From positions 62,001 to 126,000 of the forward strand of contig UCFC01000029.1 of the NCBI GenBank assembly GCA_900471515.1: 64,000 nt of DNA, read 5' to 3'. This DNA comes from Hyphomicrobiales bacterium (GTDB lineage: Bacteria > Pseudomonadota > Alphaproteobacteria > Rhizobiales > Rhizobiaceae). The translations under genes were made by a program, and so were the position numbers. Positions 44,401-52,026 of this stretch are shown in pieces (position 1 is the stretch's first letter; the number at the start of each line of letters is the position of its first letter). The notes beneath the pieces were generated by a model, which made no database searches, was not told the DNA's origin, and saw only the letters and a program-made list of their open reading frames with translations.

Positions 44401-44886
44401 AGCGGCTGGGACGGCTCGCTCGACGTGCGCCGCTTCTCGATCGTCAACGAGCAGCGCCTGCGTTCCATCGTCTCGACGCCGGTCGGATCGGACCAGCGCA
44501 GCCTCAGCGAAGCCGTCAAGCGCGATATCGACACGTCCTCGCAGCGCTTCCAGCGCGGCTTTGCGCGCATCGTCTCGCGCGGCGGGGCGGTCTCCATCGA
44601 AAACGGCGTGCTGCGCGGCGACCAGATCGGCGCCACGTTCCAGGGCGTGGTACGCGACGCGAAGGGCAGAATGGACCTGACCGGCACCTTCATGCCGGCC
44701 TACGGGCTGAACCGGCTGTTTGCCGAACTGCCGCTGATCGGCGTCATCCTCGGCAACGGTTCTGACCGCGGGCTGATCGGCATCACCTTCAAGCTGACCG
44801 GCAAGTTCGACCAGCCGAACCTGCAGATCAATCCGCTCTCGGTCATCGCGCCGGGCGTCTTCCGCCAGATCTTCGAATTCCAATGA
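41494..44886 (+). CDS. AsmA/DUF3971-type giant membrane-anchored protein
   Basis: An 1130-residue protein, related to YhdP/AsmA-like proteins. A single N-terminal membrane segment (about residues 52-70, VILFILAAIVFTIES) leads into more than 1000 residues rich in short beta strands, the form of proteins that span the periplasm and move phospholipids to the outer membrane. A DUF3971-like middle and an AsmA-like C-terminus (YGLNRLFAELPLIGVILGNG, LTGKFDQPNLQINPLS) can be recognised. There are no catalytic motifs. Function in Rhizobiaceae is inferred only. It stands alone on the plus strand. Confidence 0.8.
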   Translation: MSAIRGEKVTFRKKDIVALHNLPSAQVEGPLIVHCPPPRSRMRGTARATGGFCAVILFILAAIVFTIESGIIDAPLSQQAQSALNGALGPRYRAEVGSTVIRFTSGFRLALEARDVNMIDQQSGQHLSTTASMRMALDPLQLFRGRIAISSVEADDIALDTSLLPSGAPVKLDDLRVDAIPAAMESIFSHLDLFEAFVERGATDSVRISGIDIKLADTANGPLSLVVDNLAFEHAGPNALQLSGQISINGEAADLNVITEQAGGRASRLVATLSHADLTPFALKRNEQGEIRQGLNAFGDLTISAVRAADGVKPSLNAALKLDPGLIYVDGDSQELTDGQINLGYDFDKQTLEIARSQLQLGATILPLTGAVIDLDKLDPDAGKGFGIDALISGGTAAPNSGEQPLSFDLQATGRYLVAGREFQFANMVASSPLGSLYGALHIKLNDKSPEISFAGKSQRMQTTAVKQLWPFWMASKARVWVLANLFGGTVSDASISVFIPAGRLDEAAGGRGLRLDENQLRIAFDIDGTRMNVAGEIPPVRDTAAHFDLTGGKATISLKSGTSYFSSGRSVALQPGTFVMPSVYDKPLMADIDISVSGSADAVGELLTYKPIKVLQRAGFTPDDLKGNIDAHVQAHFGLLSSQNPPPPEWHAQMKLTDVALAKPFSGRAITNLDGTLDADPQQVKVKGKADIDGVTADIDMLEPVEKSSGIEPQRVITATLNGDQRDRLLPGLSGILGGSVKLVLTRLDEDRQDVQLDLGKASLDLPWIGWSKGVGIPADAEFEVSGPADNTQVKNFRLKGDGFGATGALVIGKNGLISADFDSVKLSSVDDFGLSLRRNKGGFDISVSGASADARPIIARLKSDSDSNSDGSDNSSVTVKAKLQNIIGFNDEKIGNFQAQIALSGSRLQALNFSGVTDSGEAVVSQMQGGGVINITSGDAGSVSRFADLYQHMQGGLLNLSIRLGAGSGWDGSLDVRRFSIVNEQRLRSIVSTPVGSDQRSLSEAVKRDIDTSSQRFQRGFARIVSRGGAVSIENGVLRGDQIGATFQGVVRDAKGRMDLTGTFMPAYGLNRLFAELPLIGVILGNGSDRGLIGITFKLTGKFDQPNLQINPLSVIAPGVFRQIFEFQ

Positions 44887-44940
44887 GCACGGGAGCCGAG
44901 ACAGGCGCCTGCTTCATACTGCCGGCAAAATCAGCCGAGC

Positions 44941-44969
44941 ACATCCTCGGCACAAGACCGAGGATGACG
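44941..44969. repeat. CCTCGG hairpin repeat
   Basis: ATCCTCGG (44943-44950), loop CACAAGA, CCGAGGAT (44958-44965), then GACG. Read on the minus strand it matches the repeat at 51885-51910 (GTCATCCTCGG, variable base, CTTGT, variable base, CCGAGGAT). Confidence 0.65.
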
Positions 44970-45001
44970 CCGAGTAAAAGACGAGGCTTGTCCGCAAAGA
45001 A

Positions 45002-45025
45002 AAAGCCGGCGCGACGGCCGGCTTT
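45002..45025. terminator. Terminator between the AsmA-like gene and tyrS
   Basis: AAAGCCGGC (45002-45010), loop GCGACG, GCCGGCTTT (45017-45025), between convergent genes. Confidence 0.75.
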
Positions 45026-45049
45026 GCGATTTCATCTTGTCCGAGCAGA

Positions 45050-46306
45050 TCAGGCCGCGCGGCGGATCAGGATGTGCTTCTTCTTGCCAAGCGACAGCTT
45101 GATGACGCCGTCGGCGGTAATCTCGCCGCTGCCGATCATCTTGCGTTCGTCGCTGACGGCCTGATCGTTGATGCGCACGGCGCCGCCCTGGACGTGGCGG
45201 CGGGCTTCGCCGTTCGAGGCGGCAAGACCGGCGCGCACGATCAGCGAGAGCAGGCCGATGCCGGCGTCGAGTTCGGAGGCGGGGACCTCGACCGACGGCA
45301 GGTTTTCCGACAGGCCGCCTTCCTCGAAGGTCTTGCGCGCCGTTTCGGCCGCCTGTTCGGCGGCTTCGCGGCCGTGCAGGATCGCGGTGACTTCGGTCGC
45401 CAGGATCTTCTTGACCTCGTTGATCTCGGAACCGCCGAGCGCGGAAAGGCGGGCGATCTCGTCCATCGGCAGCGTCGTGTAGAGCTTCAGGAAGCGCGAG
45501 ACGTCGGCATCCTCGGTGTTGCGCCAGTACTGCCAGAAATCATAGGCCGAGAGCATGTCGGCGTTCAGCCAGACCGCACCCGTGGCCGACTTGCCCATCT
45601 TGGCGCCGGACGAGGTGGTCAGGAGCGGCGAGGTCAGCGCGTAGAGCTGCTTCGTCCCCATGCGGTGACCGAGGTCGATGCCGTTGACGATATTGCCCCA
45701 CTGGTCCGAACCGCCCATCTGCAGGCGGCAGTCGTAACGCTTGGCGAGCTCGACGAAATCGTAGGCCTGGAGGATCATGTAGTTGAATTCCAGGAAGGAG
45801 AGCGACTGCTCGCGGTCGAGGCGCGTCTTGACGCTGTCGAAGGACAGCATGCGGTTGACCGAGAAATGCTTGCCGACATCGCGCAGGAACTCGAGATAGT
45901 TCAGCGAGCGCAGCCATTCGGCATTGTTGATCATCAGCGCGTCCTTCGGACCGTCGCCGTAATTCAGGTAGTTCGAGAAGACGCGCTTGATGGAGGCGAT
46001 GTTGCCCTCGATCGTATCGACCGTCATCAGCTGGCGCGCCTCCTCCTTGAAGGAGGGATCGCCGACCATGCCGGTGCCGCCGCCCATCAGCGAGATGGCG
46101 CGATGGCCGGTCTTCTGCATCCAGTGCAGCATCATGATCTGGATGAGCGATCCGGCATGCAGGCTGGGCGCGGTCGGATCGAAGCCGATATAGGCCGTCA
46201 CGGTTTCCTTGGCGAAGAGATCGTCGAGGCCGCTTTCATCGGAAATCTGATGAATGAAGCCGCGCTCTTGCAGCGTGCGGAGGAAATCGGACTTGAACTG
46301 CGACAT
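45050..46306 (-). CDS. tyrS: Tyrosyl-tRNA synthetase
   Basis: The 418-residue class I synthetase. The HIGH-type motif is in DPTAPSLHAGSL near residue 45, KMSKS-type motif in GAKMGKSATGAVW near 230, and a C-terminal S4-like RNA-binding domain (SNGEARRHVQGGAVRIND) lies at residues 345-410. ATG at 46306 gives the conserved start (SQFKSDFLRTLQERGFIHQ). Divergent from anmK with 121 bp between. Confidence 0.97.
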   Translation of the reverse strand: MSQFKSDFLRTLQERGFIHQISDESGLDDLFAKETVTAYIGFDPTAPSLHAGSLIQIMMLHWMQKTGHRAISLMGGGTGMVGDPSFKEEARQLMTVDTIEGNIASIKRVFSNYLNYGDGPKDALMINNAEWLRSLNYLEFLRDVGKHFSVNRMLSFDSVKTRLDREQSLSFLEFNYMILQAYDFVELAKRYDCRLQMGGSDQWGNIVNGIDLGHRMGTKQLYALTSPLLTTSSGAKMGKSATGAVWLNADMLSAYDFWQYWRNTEDADVSRFLKLYTTLPMDEIARLSALGGSEINEVKKILATEVTAILHGREAAEQAAETARKTFEEGGLSENLPSVEVPASELDAGIGLLSLIVRAGLAASNGEARRHVQGGAVRINDQAVSDERKMIGSGEITADGVIKLSLGKKKHILIRRAA

Positions 46307-46427
46307 GGGCTTCGTCTCTTGAACGTCGAACGGGAATTGGGATTGACGCTTGTTGAACCGTCGCGGCGCGTTTAGCACTGTTTTTGCAAAAGTGCATCCG
46401 GGAATCGCATGAAAGGCGCGCGGCGCA

Positions 46428-47546
46428 ATGGATATCGTCAGGACTGCGATCGGCTTGATGAGCGGCACCTCGATGGACGGCATCGATGTGGCGCTTCTGC
46501 GGACAGACGGGCGAGGTTTCATCGAGCGCGGGCCGTTTCTGGGCGTGGCCTATGACGGCGGCTTTCGCGAGCGGTTGAAACGGGCGCTGGAATTGGCGCG
46601 GCCGCTCACCGATCGCACGGTACGGCCGGACGAACTGCGCGAGATCGAGGCCGAACTCACTGAACGTCATGCAGATGCCGTTAGGGCATTTCTCGAGAAA
46701 TTCGGCCTCGGCAGCCGCGAGATCGACGTGCTCGGTTTCCACGGCCAGACCGTGCTGCACCGGCCCGACGATGCGCTGACGATCCAGATCGGCGACGGCG
46801 CGCTTCTGGCCGAACGCACAGGCATTCCCGTCGTCTACGACATGCGCGCCAACGACATGGCGCATGGCGGGCAGGGCGCACCGCTGGTGCCGGCCTATCA
46901 TGCAGCCCTTGCCGGCCGCTTCCAGAAAGACGGGCAAAGCGTCTGCTTCGTCAATATCGGCGGCATTTCCAACCTTACCTATATCGGCGCGGAAGGCCGC
47001 ATCGCCGCTTTCGACAGCGGCCCCGGCAATACGCTGATCGACCAGTGGGTGGAGATGCAGACCGGCAAGACCTACGATCCCGGCGGCGAGATTGCCGGGC
47101 GCGGGCAGGTGGTGGCCGATATTGCCGCCCGCTATCTCGACAGCCCGTTCTTCGAGGGCAATATCCGCCGTTCGCTCGACCGGGGCGACTTCAAGCCGCT
47201 CGGCGACGGCGAGGCGAGCCTCGAGGACGGCGCACGTACGCTGGCCCATGTGGCGGCTGCCTCGATCATCAAATCGGCCGCCTACCTGCCCGAAAGCCCG
47301 TCCGTCTATATCGTCTGCGGCGGCGGGCGGCTGAACGGCGCGATCATGGCGGAGTTTGCCGAACTGGCCGGAAGGAAGGGCTCCACCGTCATGAGCGCCG
47401 AACAGGCCGGCTTCGACGGCGACGCGATGGAGGCGGAGGCCTGGGCCTATCTGGCGGTGCGGTCGCTGGAAGGACTGCCGCTGACCTATCCCGGCACGAC
47501 GGGGGTCGGCCAGCCGGTCAGTGGCGGCATTCTGGCGGAGCCTTGA
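46428..47546 (+). CDS. anmK: Anhydro-N-acetylmuramic acid kinase
   Basis: A 372-residue kinase in peptidoglycan recycling: it opens and phosphorylates 1,6-anhydroMurNAc to MurNAc-6-P. Motifs: GLMSGTSMDGIDVAL at the ATP-binding start, FHGQTVLHRP, GGISNLTYIG, and VCGGGRLNGAIM. ATG at 46428 is preceded by a GGCGCAAT stretch. The tyrS-anmK divergent arrangement is common in Rhizobiaceae. Confidence 0.95.
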   Translation: MDIVRTAIGLMSGTSMDGIDVALLRTDGRGFIERGPFLGVAYDGGFRERLKRALELARPLTDRTVRPDELREIEAELTERHADAVRAFLEKFGLGSREIDVLGFHGQTVLHRPDDALTIQIGDGALLAERTGIPVVYDMRANDMAHGGQGAPLVPAYHAALAGRFQKDGQSVCFVNIGGISNLTYIGAEGRIAAFDSGPGNTLIDQWVEMQTGKTYDPGGEIAGRGQVVADIAARYLDSPFFEGNIRRSLDRGDFKPLGDGEASLEDGARTLAHVAAASIIKSAAYLPESPSVYIVCGGGRLNGAIMAEFAELAGRKGSTVMSAEQAGFDGDAMEAEAWAYLAVRSLEGLPLTYPGTTGVGQPVSGGILAEP

Positions 47547-47565
47547 AACGCAAAGAAGCCGTTAT

Positions 47566-47772
47566 TCAACGCCTTAGAAGCTCAAGAGCTTCCTTTTCAC
47601 GGCCGCGACCACGCTCGGCCATCTCCTGATAGAGTTTGATCGCTTCGAATTGCTGAACCAGGTCTTCGGCCATGTGTTCCAGCAATGTTTCGCTTCGCAG
47701 CCCCTTCTCGGTTGCGATAAATTCGATCTTTTCGCGAATGCTTTCGGAAAGCTCGATTGTAATTGCGCTCAT
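47566..47772 (-). CDS. Putative antitoxin paired with a PIN toxin
   Basis: A 68-residue protein with a short N-terminal beta/helix pattern (SAITIELSESIREKIEFIAT) like ribbon-helix-helix or similar DNA-binding antitoxins, and a charged C-terminal half (MAERGRGREKEALELL). It overlaps the PIN gene by 4 nt and is downstream of it. The identification rests mainly on its size and pairing. Convergent with anmK. Confidence 0.6.
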   Translation of the reverse strand: MSAITIELSESIREKIEFIATEKGLRSETLLEHMAEDLVQQFEAIKLYQEMAERGRGREKEALELLRR

Positions 47773-48194
47773 TGCTGCAACCTTTCCATGAAAAGCTCAG
47801 GCGTCTGCACGACCAAATGCGGAAATTTGAGCTCCGATCTGGAAAAATCCCGTATGTTCGATGTGACGATAATATGCGCGTTCGCCGCGATTGCCAATTC
47901 GACAAGGTGATTGTCGCCTTCATCGGCAAGATTGGGCCGCCATTTGAAGTGCAGAATGCTAAACCTGCATTTGGAAACGAACACATCAAGCAGGAACATC
48001 CGCTCACTTGCGTTCAATCGGGCCGCACGGAAAATCTCGTCACGGCCGATAACATCGCGATATTCCAGCAGTAGCGGCCCGGAAATACAGGGTATGACGC
48101 GGTCTTCGAGACAAGCCTCTATAACGCGTGACGCCGCCCCGCGGCCGATACAAGCGCTTATCAAAACGTTCGTATCCACCACGAGACGTATCAA
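47769..48194 (-). CDS. PIN-domain protein, putative toxin ribonuclease
   Basis: A 141-residue PIN domain of the COG1569 type. Acidic residues fit the fold: IRLVVDTNVLISA at residues 2-14, LLLEYRDVIGRDE around 43-53, ADEGDNHLVELAIAANA near 93, and TSNIRDFSRSE near 115. Such proteins cut RNA and are neutralised by a partner; here the small downstream gene. Base composition in this pair is less GC-rich than the neighbours, which hints at transfer. The COG2945 hydrolase gene ends 4 nt upstream. Confidence 0.75.
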   Translation of the reverse strand: MIRLVVDTNVLISACIGRGAASRVIEACLEDRVIPCISGPLLLEYRDVIGRDEIFRAARLNASERMFLLDVFVSKCRFSILHFKWRPNLADEGDNHLVELAIAANAHIIVTSNIRDFSRSELKFPHLVVQTPELFMERLQQ

Positions 48195-48198
48195 GAAA

Positions 48199-48876
48199 TC
48201 ACCTGATGCGCTTGGCTGCCGGTTCCGGCACCAGTTCGCCGTTGAGGCGGCGGTCGAGGTAATCCTCGCATTCGGCCATCAGCGTTTCGACCTGACCGTT
48301 GAAGAAGTGGTTGGCGTTCGGCACGGTGCGATGGGTGATGAGAATGCCCTTCTGGGTCTTCAGCTTCTCGACGAGGCCGTTGACGTCCTTTTCGGGCGCG
48401 ACCTTGTCGGCCTCGCCATTGATAATCAGGCCGGAAGACGGGCAGGGCGCCAGGAACGAGAAGTCGTAGGTGTTCGGCTGCGGCGCGATCGACATGAAGC
48501 CTTCGATTTCCGGACGGCGCATCAGGAGCTGCATGCCGATCCAGGCGCCGAAGGAATAACCGGCGACCCAGCAGGTCTTCGAATCAGGGTGCAGGCCCTG
48601 AACCCAGTCGAGCGCCGAGGCGGCGTCCGAAAGCTCGCCCGCGCCGTGGTCGAATTCGCCCTGGCTGCGGCCGATGCCCCGGAAATTGAAGCGCAGCGTC
48701 GTAAAACCACGCTTCTGGAACATGTAGAAGAGCTGGTAGACGATCTGGTTGTTCATCGTGCCACCAAACTGCGGATGCGGGTGCAGAATGACGGCGATCG
48801 GTGCGCTTTTTTCCTTGGAGGGCTGGTAGCGGCCTTCAAGACGGCCGGCAGGGCCGTTGAAAATGACTTCGGGCAT
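48199..48876 (-). CDS. COG2945-type alpha/beta hydrolase
   Basis: A 225-residue hydrolase. ILHPHPQFGGTMNNQIVYQL is the typical opening; nucleophile in VAGYSFGAWIGM (Ser about residue 106); Asp and His in NGEADKVAPEKD and VPNANHFFNGQ complete the triad. Substrate unknown. Divergent from the suf operon; both share the 217-bp intergenic region with iron-type operators. Confidence 0.87.
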   Translation of the reverse strand: MPEVIFNGPAGRLEGRYQPSKEKSAPIAVILHPHPQFGGTMNNQIVYQLFYMFQKRGFTTLRFNFRGIGRSQGEFDHGAGELSDAASALDWVQGLHPDSKTCWVAGYSFGAWIGMQLLMRRPEIEGFMSIAPQPNTYDFSFLAPCPSSGLIINGEADKVAPEKDVNGLVEKLKTQKGILITHRTVPNANHFFNGQVETLMAECEDYLDRRLNGELVPEPAAKRIR

Positions 48877-48929
48877 CGGTACTCCGGGTTTTATTTCGCG
48901 TCCACGCTACGTTTGGCGACAACATGACT

Positions 48930-48944
48930 TGACGACGGTTGTCA
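48930..48944. promoter_or_regulatory. RirA-type iron-responsive operator (TGA-N9-TCA)
   Basis: TGACGACGGTTGTCA at 48930-48944 has the TGA-N9-TCA form given for the IRO motif of RirA. It lies 150 bp upstream of the first suf gene and 18 bp before an Irr-like box. Known from Agrobacterium that suf is under RirA and Irr; binding here is inferred. Confidence 0.5.
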
Positions 48945-48948
48945 GCTT

Positions 48949-48978
48949 TTCTAAAACGCAGTTTAGAACAATTCGAAA
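48949..48978. promoter_or_regulatory. Irr/ICE-type box upstream of suf
   Basis: TTTAGAACAATTCGAAA at 48962-48978 matches the ICE pattern TTTAGAA-NNN-TTCTAAA with one mismatch. A further TTCTAAA at 48949-48955 forms an inverted repeat with TTTAGAA at 48962-48968. Three half-sites in 30 bp. Confidence 0.55.
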
Positions 48979-49093
48979 CTTGCATGGCGATCCACGCAGC
49001 GTGGAACGTGTCATAAGGCAAGCCCGGCGGAAATTTCAAGAAAAATGCACCGCCGCGCCCGAAGCAAGCTCGTCAAGCGCAGGACCGAAGACA

Positions 49094-50260
49094 ATGGCGC
49101 CGCCACGCCTTTATCTCGATTGGAACGCAACATCGCCGATGCACCCTGCAGCGCGTGACGCGATCATGCGTGCCGTCGATGTTTTCGGCAATCCCAATTC
49201 CGTGCATGGCGAAGGCCGCGCGGCCCGCGCCGCCATTGAAGGCGCACGCCGCAAGGTGGCTTTGCTGGCCGGGGCCGACCCCGCCAACGTGATCTTCACC
49301 AGCGGCGCCACGGAAGCCGCCAATATGGTGCTGACGCCGGATTTCAGCATGGGGCGCACGCCGCTGAAGCTCGGCCGCCTCTATCATTCCGCCGTCGAGC
49401 ACCTGGCGGTGCGCGAAGGCGGGCGCTTCCCGAAGGACAAGACAACGGAAATCCCGGTGACGGATGCCGGCATTGTCGATCTCGCCGCGCTTTCGGCCCT
49501 TCTCGACGCCCATGACAAGACGAGCGGCTTGCCGATGGTGGCGATCATGTTCGTCAACAACGAGACTGGCATCGTCCAGCCGGTGGAGGAAGCCGGCCGG
49601 ATGGTGCGCGCCCATGGCGGGCTTTTCGTCGTCGATGCCGTGCAGGCGGCCGGTCGCCTGCCGATCGAGATCGAGCGCATCGGCGCGGATTTCATGATCG
49701 TTTCCTCCCACAAGATCGGCGGGCCGAAGGGCGCAGGCGCCTTGATCGCCCGCGGCGAAGCGCTGATGCCGAAGGCGCTGATCCGCGGCGGCGGCCAGGA
49801 GAAGGGTCACCGTTCGGGGACACAGAATTCCTTGGCACTGATCGGCTTCGGCGCTGCGGCAGAAGCCGTGCTGCAGAACCTTGAAGAGCGCAATGCCGCC
49901 ATTGCCGCCCTTCGCGACCGGCTGGAAGCCGGCATGCGGGCGGCCGCACCCGATGTCATCATCCACGGCGCCGGCGGTCCGCGTGTTGCCAATACCATCT
50001 TCTTCACGCTTCCCTGCCTGAAGGCGGAGACCGGGCAGATCGCCTTCGACCTCGAGGGCGTCGCCCTTTCGGCGGGCTCTGCCTGCTCCTCCGGCAAGGT
50101 CGGCGAAAGCCATGTGCTGACGGCGATGGGCCGCGATCCGAAGCTCGGAGCCCTGCGCATGTCGCTCGGCTTTTCGACCACGGAGGAAGACGTGGACAGG
50201 GCCATTGCCGCCTTTGCGAAAATAGCCTCCCGGCGAAAGCCGGCGGGCGAGGCGGCCTGA
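49094..50260 (+). CDS. Cysteine desulfurase, first gene of the suf operon
   Basis: A 388-residue class I (NifS/IscS-like) desulfurase that takes sulfur from cysteine for Fe-S assembly. LDWNATSPMHPAARDAIM opens it; PLP lysine in SSHKIGGPKGAGAL; active Cys in SAGSACSSGKVGESHVL. In Agrobacterium this position is called sufS2. ATG at 49094 follows AGGACCGAAGACA. It lies under the iron-type operators; a hairpin at 50276-50295 separates it from sufB. Confidence 0.9.
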   Translation: MAPPRLYLDWNATSPMHPAARDAIMRAVDVFGNPNSVHGEGRAARAAIEGARRKVALLAGADPANVIFTSGATEAANMVLTPDFSMGRTPLKLGRLYHSAVEHLAVREGGRFPKDKTTEIPVTDAGIVDLAALSALLDAHDKTSGLPMVAIMFVNNETGIVQPVEEAGRMVRAHGGLFVVDAVQAAGRLPIEIERIGADFMIVSSHKIGGPKGAGALIARGEALMPKALIRGGGQEKGHRSGTQNSLALIGFGAAAEAVLQNLEERNAAIAALRDRLEAGMRAAAPDVIIHGAGGPRVANTIFFTLPCLKAETGQIAFDLEGVALSAGSACSSGKVGESHVLTAMGRDPKLGALRMSLGFSTTEEDVDRAIAAFAKIASRRKPAGEAA

Positions 50261-50275
50261 ACGCCTCACAAACTT

Positions 50276-50295
50276 GCGGAAACGAAAATTTCCGC
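50276..50295 (+). terminator. Intra-operon hairpin between the desulfurase gene and sufB
   Basis: GCGGAAA (50276-50282), CGAAAA, TTTCCGC (50289-50295), followed by TTGCC. Could be an attenuator or mRNA-processing stem lowering or separating sufB expression. Confidence 0.35.
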
Positions 50296-50404
50296 TTGCC
50301 AATTGGGCTGAAAAGTCTCTTTTGGCCGCTTATATCAGGGGCAAAAGAAAATTGCCCGCACGACAAGCTGCCGGACCTTTTCTCCGGCGAGATTGGAGAA
50401 CGAC

Positions 50405-51874
50405 ATGCCTGCTGTCCAGGAAACAGTCGATCGCGTCCGTCAGATCGACGTGGACCAGTATAAATACGGTTTCGAAACCGTCATCGAAATGGACAAGGCG
50501 CCCAAGGGCCTTTCCGAAGACATCATCCGCCTGATCTCCGCCAAGAAGCAGGAGCCGGAATGGATGCTCGAATGGCGCCTGGAAGCCTACAAGCGCTGGC
50601 TGACGATGGAAGAGCCCACCTGGGCCCGCGTCGATTATCCGAAGATCGATTTCAACGCGATCCACTATTACGCGGCGCCGAAGAGCACGCCGGGTCCGAA
50701 GTCGCTCGACGAAGTCGATCCCGAGATCCTCAAGGTCTACGAAAAGCTCGGCATTCCGCTGAAGGAACAGGAAATCCTCGCCGGCGTCGAAAAGCCGAAG
50801 ATCGCCGTCGATGCCGTCTTCGATTCCGTCTCGGTCGTCACGACCTTCAAGGAAGAGCTGAAGAAGGCCGGCGTGATCTTCATGTCGATCTCGGAAGCGA
50901 TCCGCGAGCATCCCGACCTCGTGCAGAAATATCTCGGCTCCGTCGTTCCGACGACCGACAACTATTATGCGACGCTGAACTCGGCGGTCTTCACCGACGG
51001 CTCCTTCGTCTTCGTGCCGAAGGGCGTGCGGTGCCCGATGGAGCTTTCCACCTATTTCCGCATCAACGAGAAGAATACCGGCCAGTTCGAGCGCACGCTG
51101 ATCATCGCCGAGGAAGGCGCTTACGTCTCCTACCTCGAAGGCTGCACTGCACCGCAGCGCGATGAAAACCAGCTGCATGCCGCCGTGGTCGAGCTGATCG
51201 CACTCGACGATGCCGAGATCAAATATTCGACGGTCCAGAACTGGTATCCGGGCGACAAGGACGGCAAGGGCGGCATCTACAATTTCGTCACCAAGCGTGG
51301 CGATTGCCGCGGCGACCGTTCCAAGATCTCCTGGACGCAGGTCGAGACCGGCTCCGCCATCACCTGGAAGTACCCGTCCTGCATCCTGCGCGGCGATGAC
51401 TCCAGGGGCGAGTTCTACTCGATCGCCGTTTCCAACGGCCATCAGCAGATCGACAGCGGCACCAAGATGATCCATCTCGGCAAGAACACGTCGAGCCGCA
51501 TCATTTCCAAGGGCATTGCCGCCGGCGTGTCGCAGAACACCTATCGCGGCCAGGTTTCGGCCCACCGCAAGGCGTCGAATGCGCGCAATTTCACGCAGTG
51601 CGACTCGCTTCTGATCGGCGACAAGTGCGGCGCCCATACGGTGCCCTATATCGAGGCGAAGAATTCGACGGCGCAGTTCGAGCACGAGGCGACCACCTCG
51701 AAAATCTCCGAGGATCAGCTGTTCTACTGCCTGCAGCGCGGCATTCCCGAGGAAGCGGCGATCGCGCTGATCGTCAACGGCTTCGTCAAGGAAGTCCTGC
51801 AGGAACTGCCGATGGAATTTGCCGTCGAGGCGCAGAAGCTGATCAGCATCTCGCTGGAAGGCAGCGTCGGCTAA
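50405..51874 (+). CDS. sufB: Fe-S cluster scaffold subunit SufB
   Basis: The 489-residue SufB is the scaffold core of the SufBCD complex. Features: VRQIDVDQYKYGFETVIEMD near the N-terminus, GCTAPQRDENQLHAAVVELI, RGDCRGDRSKISWTQVETGS and NFTQCDSLLIGDKCGAHTVP, holding cysteines for the sulfur path and cluster. ATG at 50405 follows TTGGAGAACGAC. Confidence 0.97.
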   Translation: MPAVQETVDRVRQIDVDQYKYGFETVIEMDKAPKGLSEDIIRLISAKKQEPEWMLEWRLEAYKRWLTMEEPTWARVDYPKIDFNAIHYYAAPKSTPGPKSLDEVDPEILKVYEKLGIPLKEQEILAGVEKPKIAVDAVFDSVSVVTTFKEELKKAGVIFMSISEAIREHPDLVQKYLGSVVPTTDNYYATLNSAVFTDGSFVFVPKGVRCPMELSTYFRINEKNTGQFERTLIIAEEGAYVSYLEGCTAPQRDENQLHAAVVELIALDDAEIKYSTVQNWYPGDKDGKGGIYNFVTKRGDCRGDRSKISWTQVETGSAITWKYPSCILRGDDSRGEFYSIAVSNGHQQIDSGTKMIHLGKNTSSRIISKGIAAGVSQNTYRGQVSAHRKASNARNFTQCDSLLIGDKCGAHTVPYIEAKNSTAQFEHEATTSKISEDQLFYCLQRGIPEEAAIALIVNGFVKEVLQELPMEFAVEAQKLISISLEGSVG

Positions 51875-51884
51875 GCATGCCTCC

Positions 51885-51957
51885 GTCATCCTCGGGCTTG
51901 TCCCGAGGATTTGCCGTGGCCGCAGACAAAGCAAATTTGATCCTCGCCTCCGAGGAT
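51885..51957. repeat. Two CCTCGG hairpin repeats between sufB and sufC
   Basis: ATCCTCGGG (51888-51896), CTTGT, CCCGAGGAT (51902-51910) is a perfect 9-bp stem; ATCCTCG (51940-51946), CCTC, CGAGGAT (51951-51957) is a second one. The first copies the repeat at 44941-44969. They lie inside the suf transcript. Confidence 0.65.
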
Positions 51958-52026
51958 AACGATCGAGACCGGTGCGAACGGTCATTCAAGCGGCCCTTGA
52001 ACCCGCTTATGGACAGGAAAAACGAA

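Noticed and set aside
41785..44883. 1032-codon frame antisense to the AsmA-like gene
   Set aside because: Composition is typical of an antisense shadow; the plus-strand frame has a membrane anchor and family features.
44883..45164. 93-codon frame after the AsmA-like gene
   Set aside because: It crosses the repeat, the terminator and the end of tyrS.
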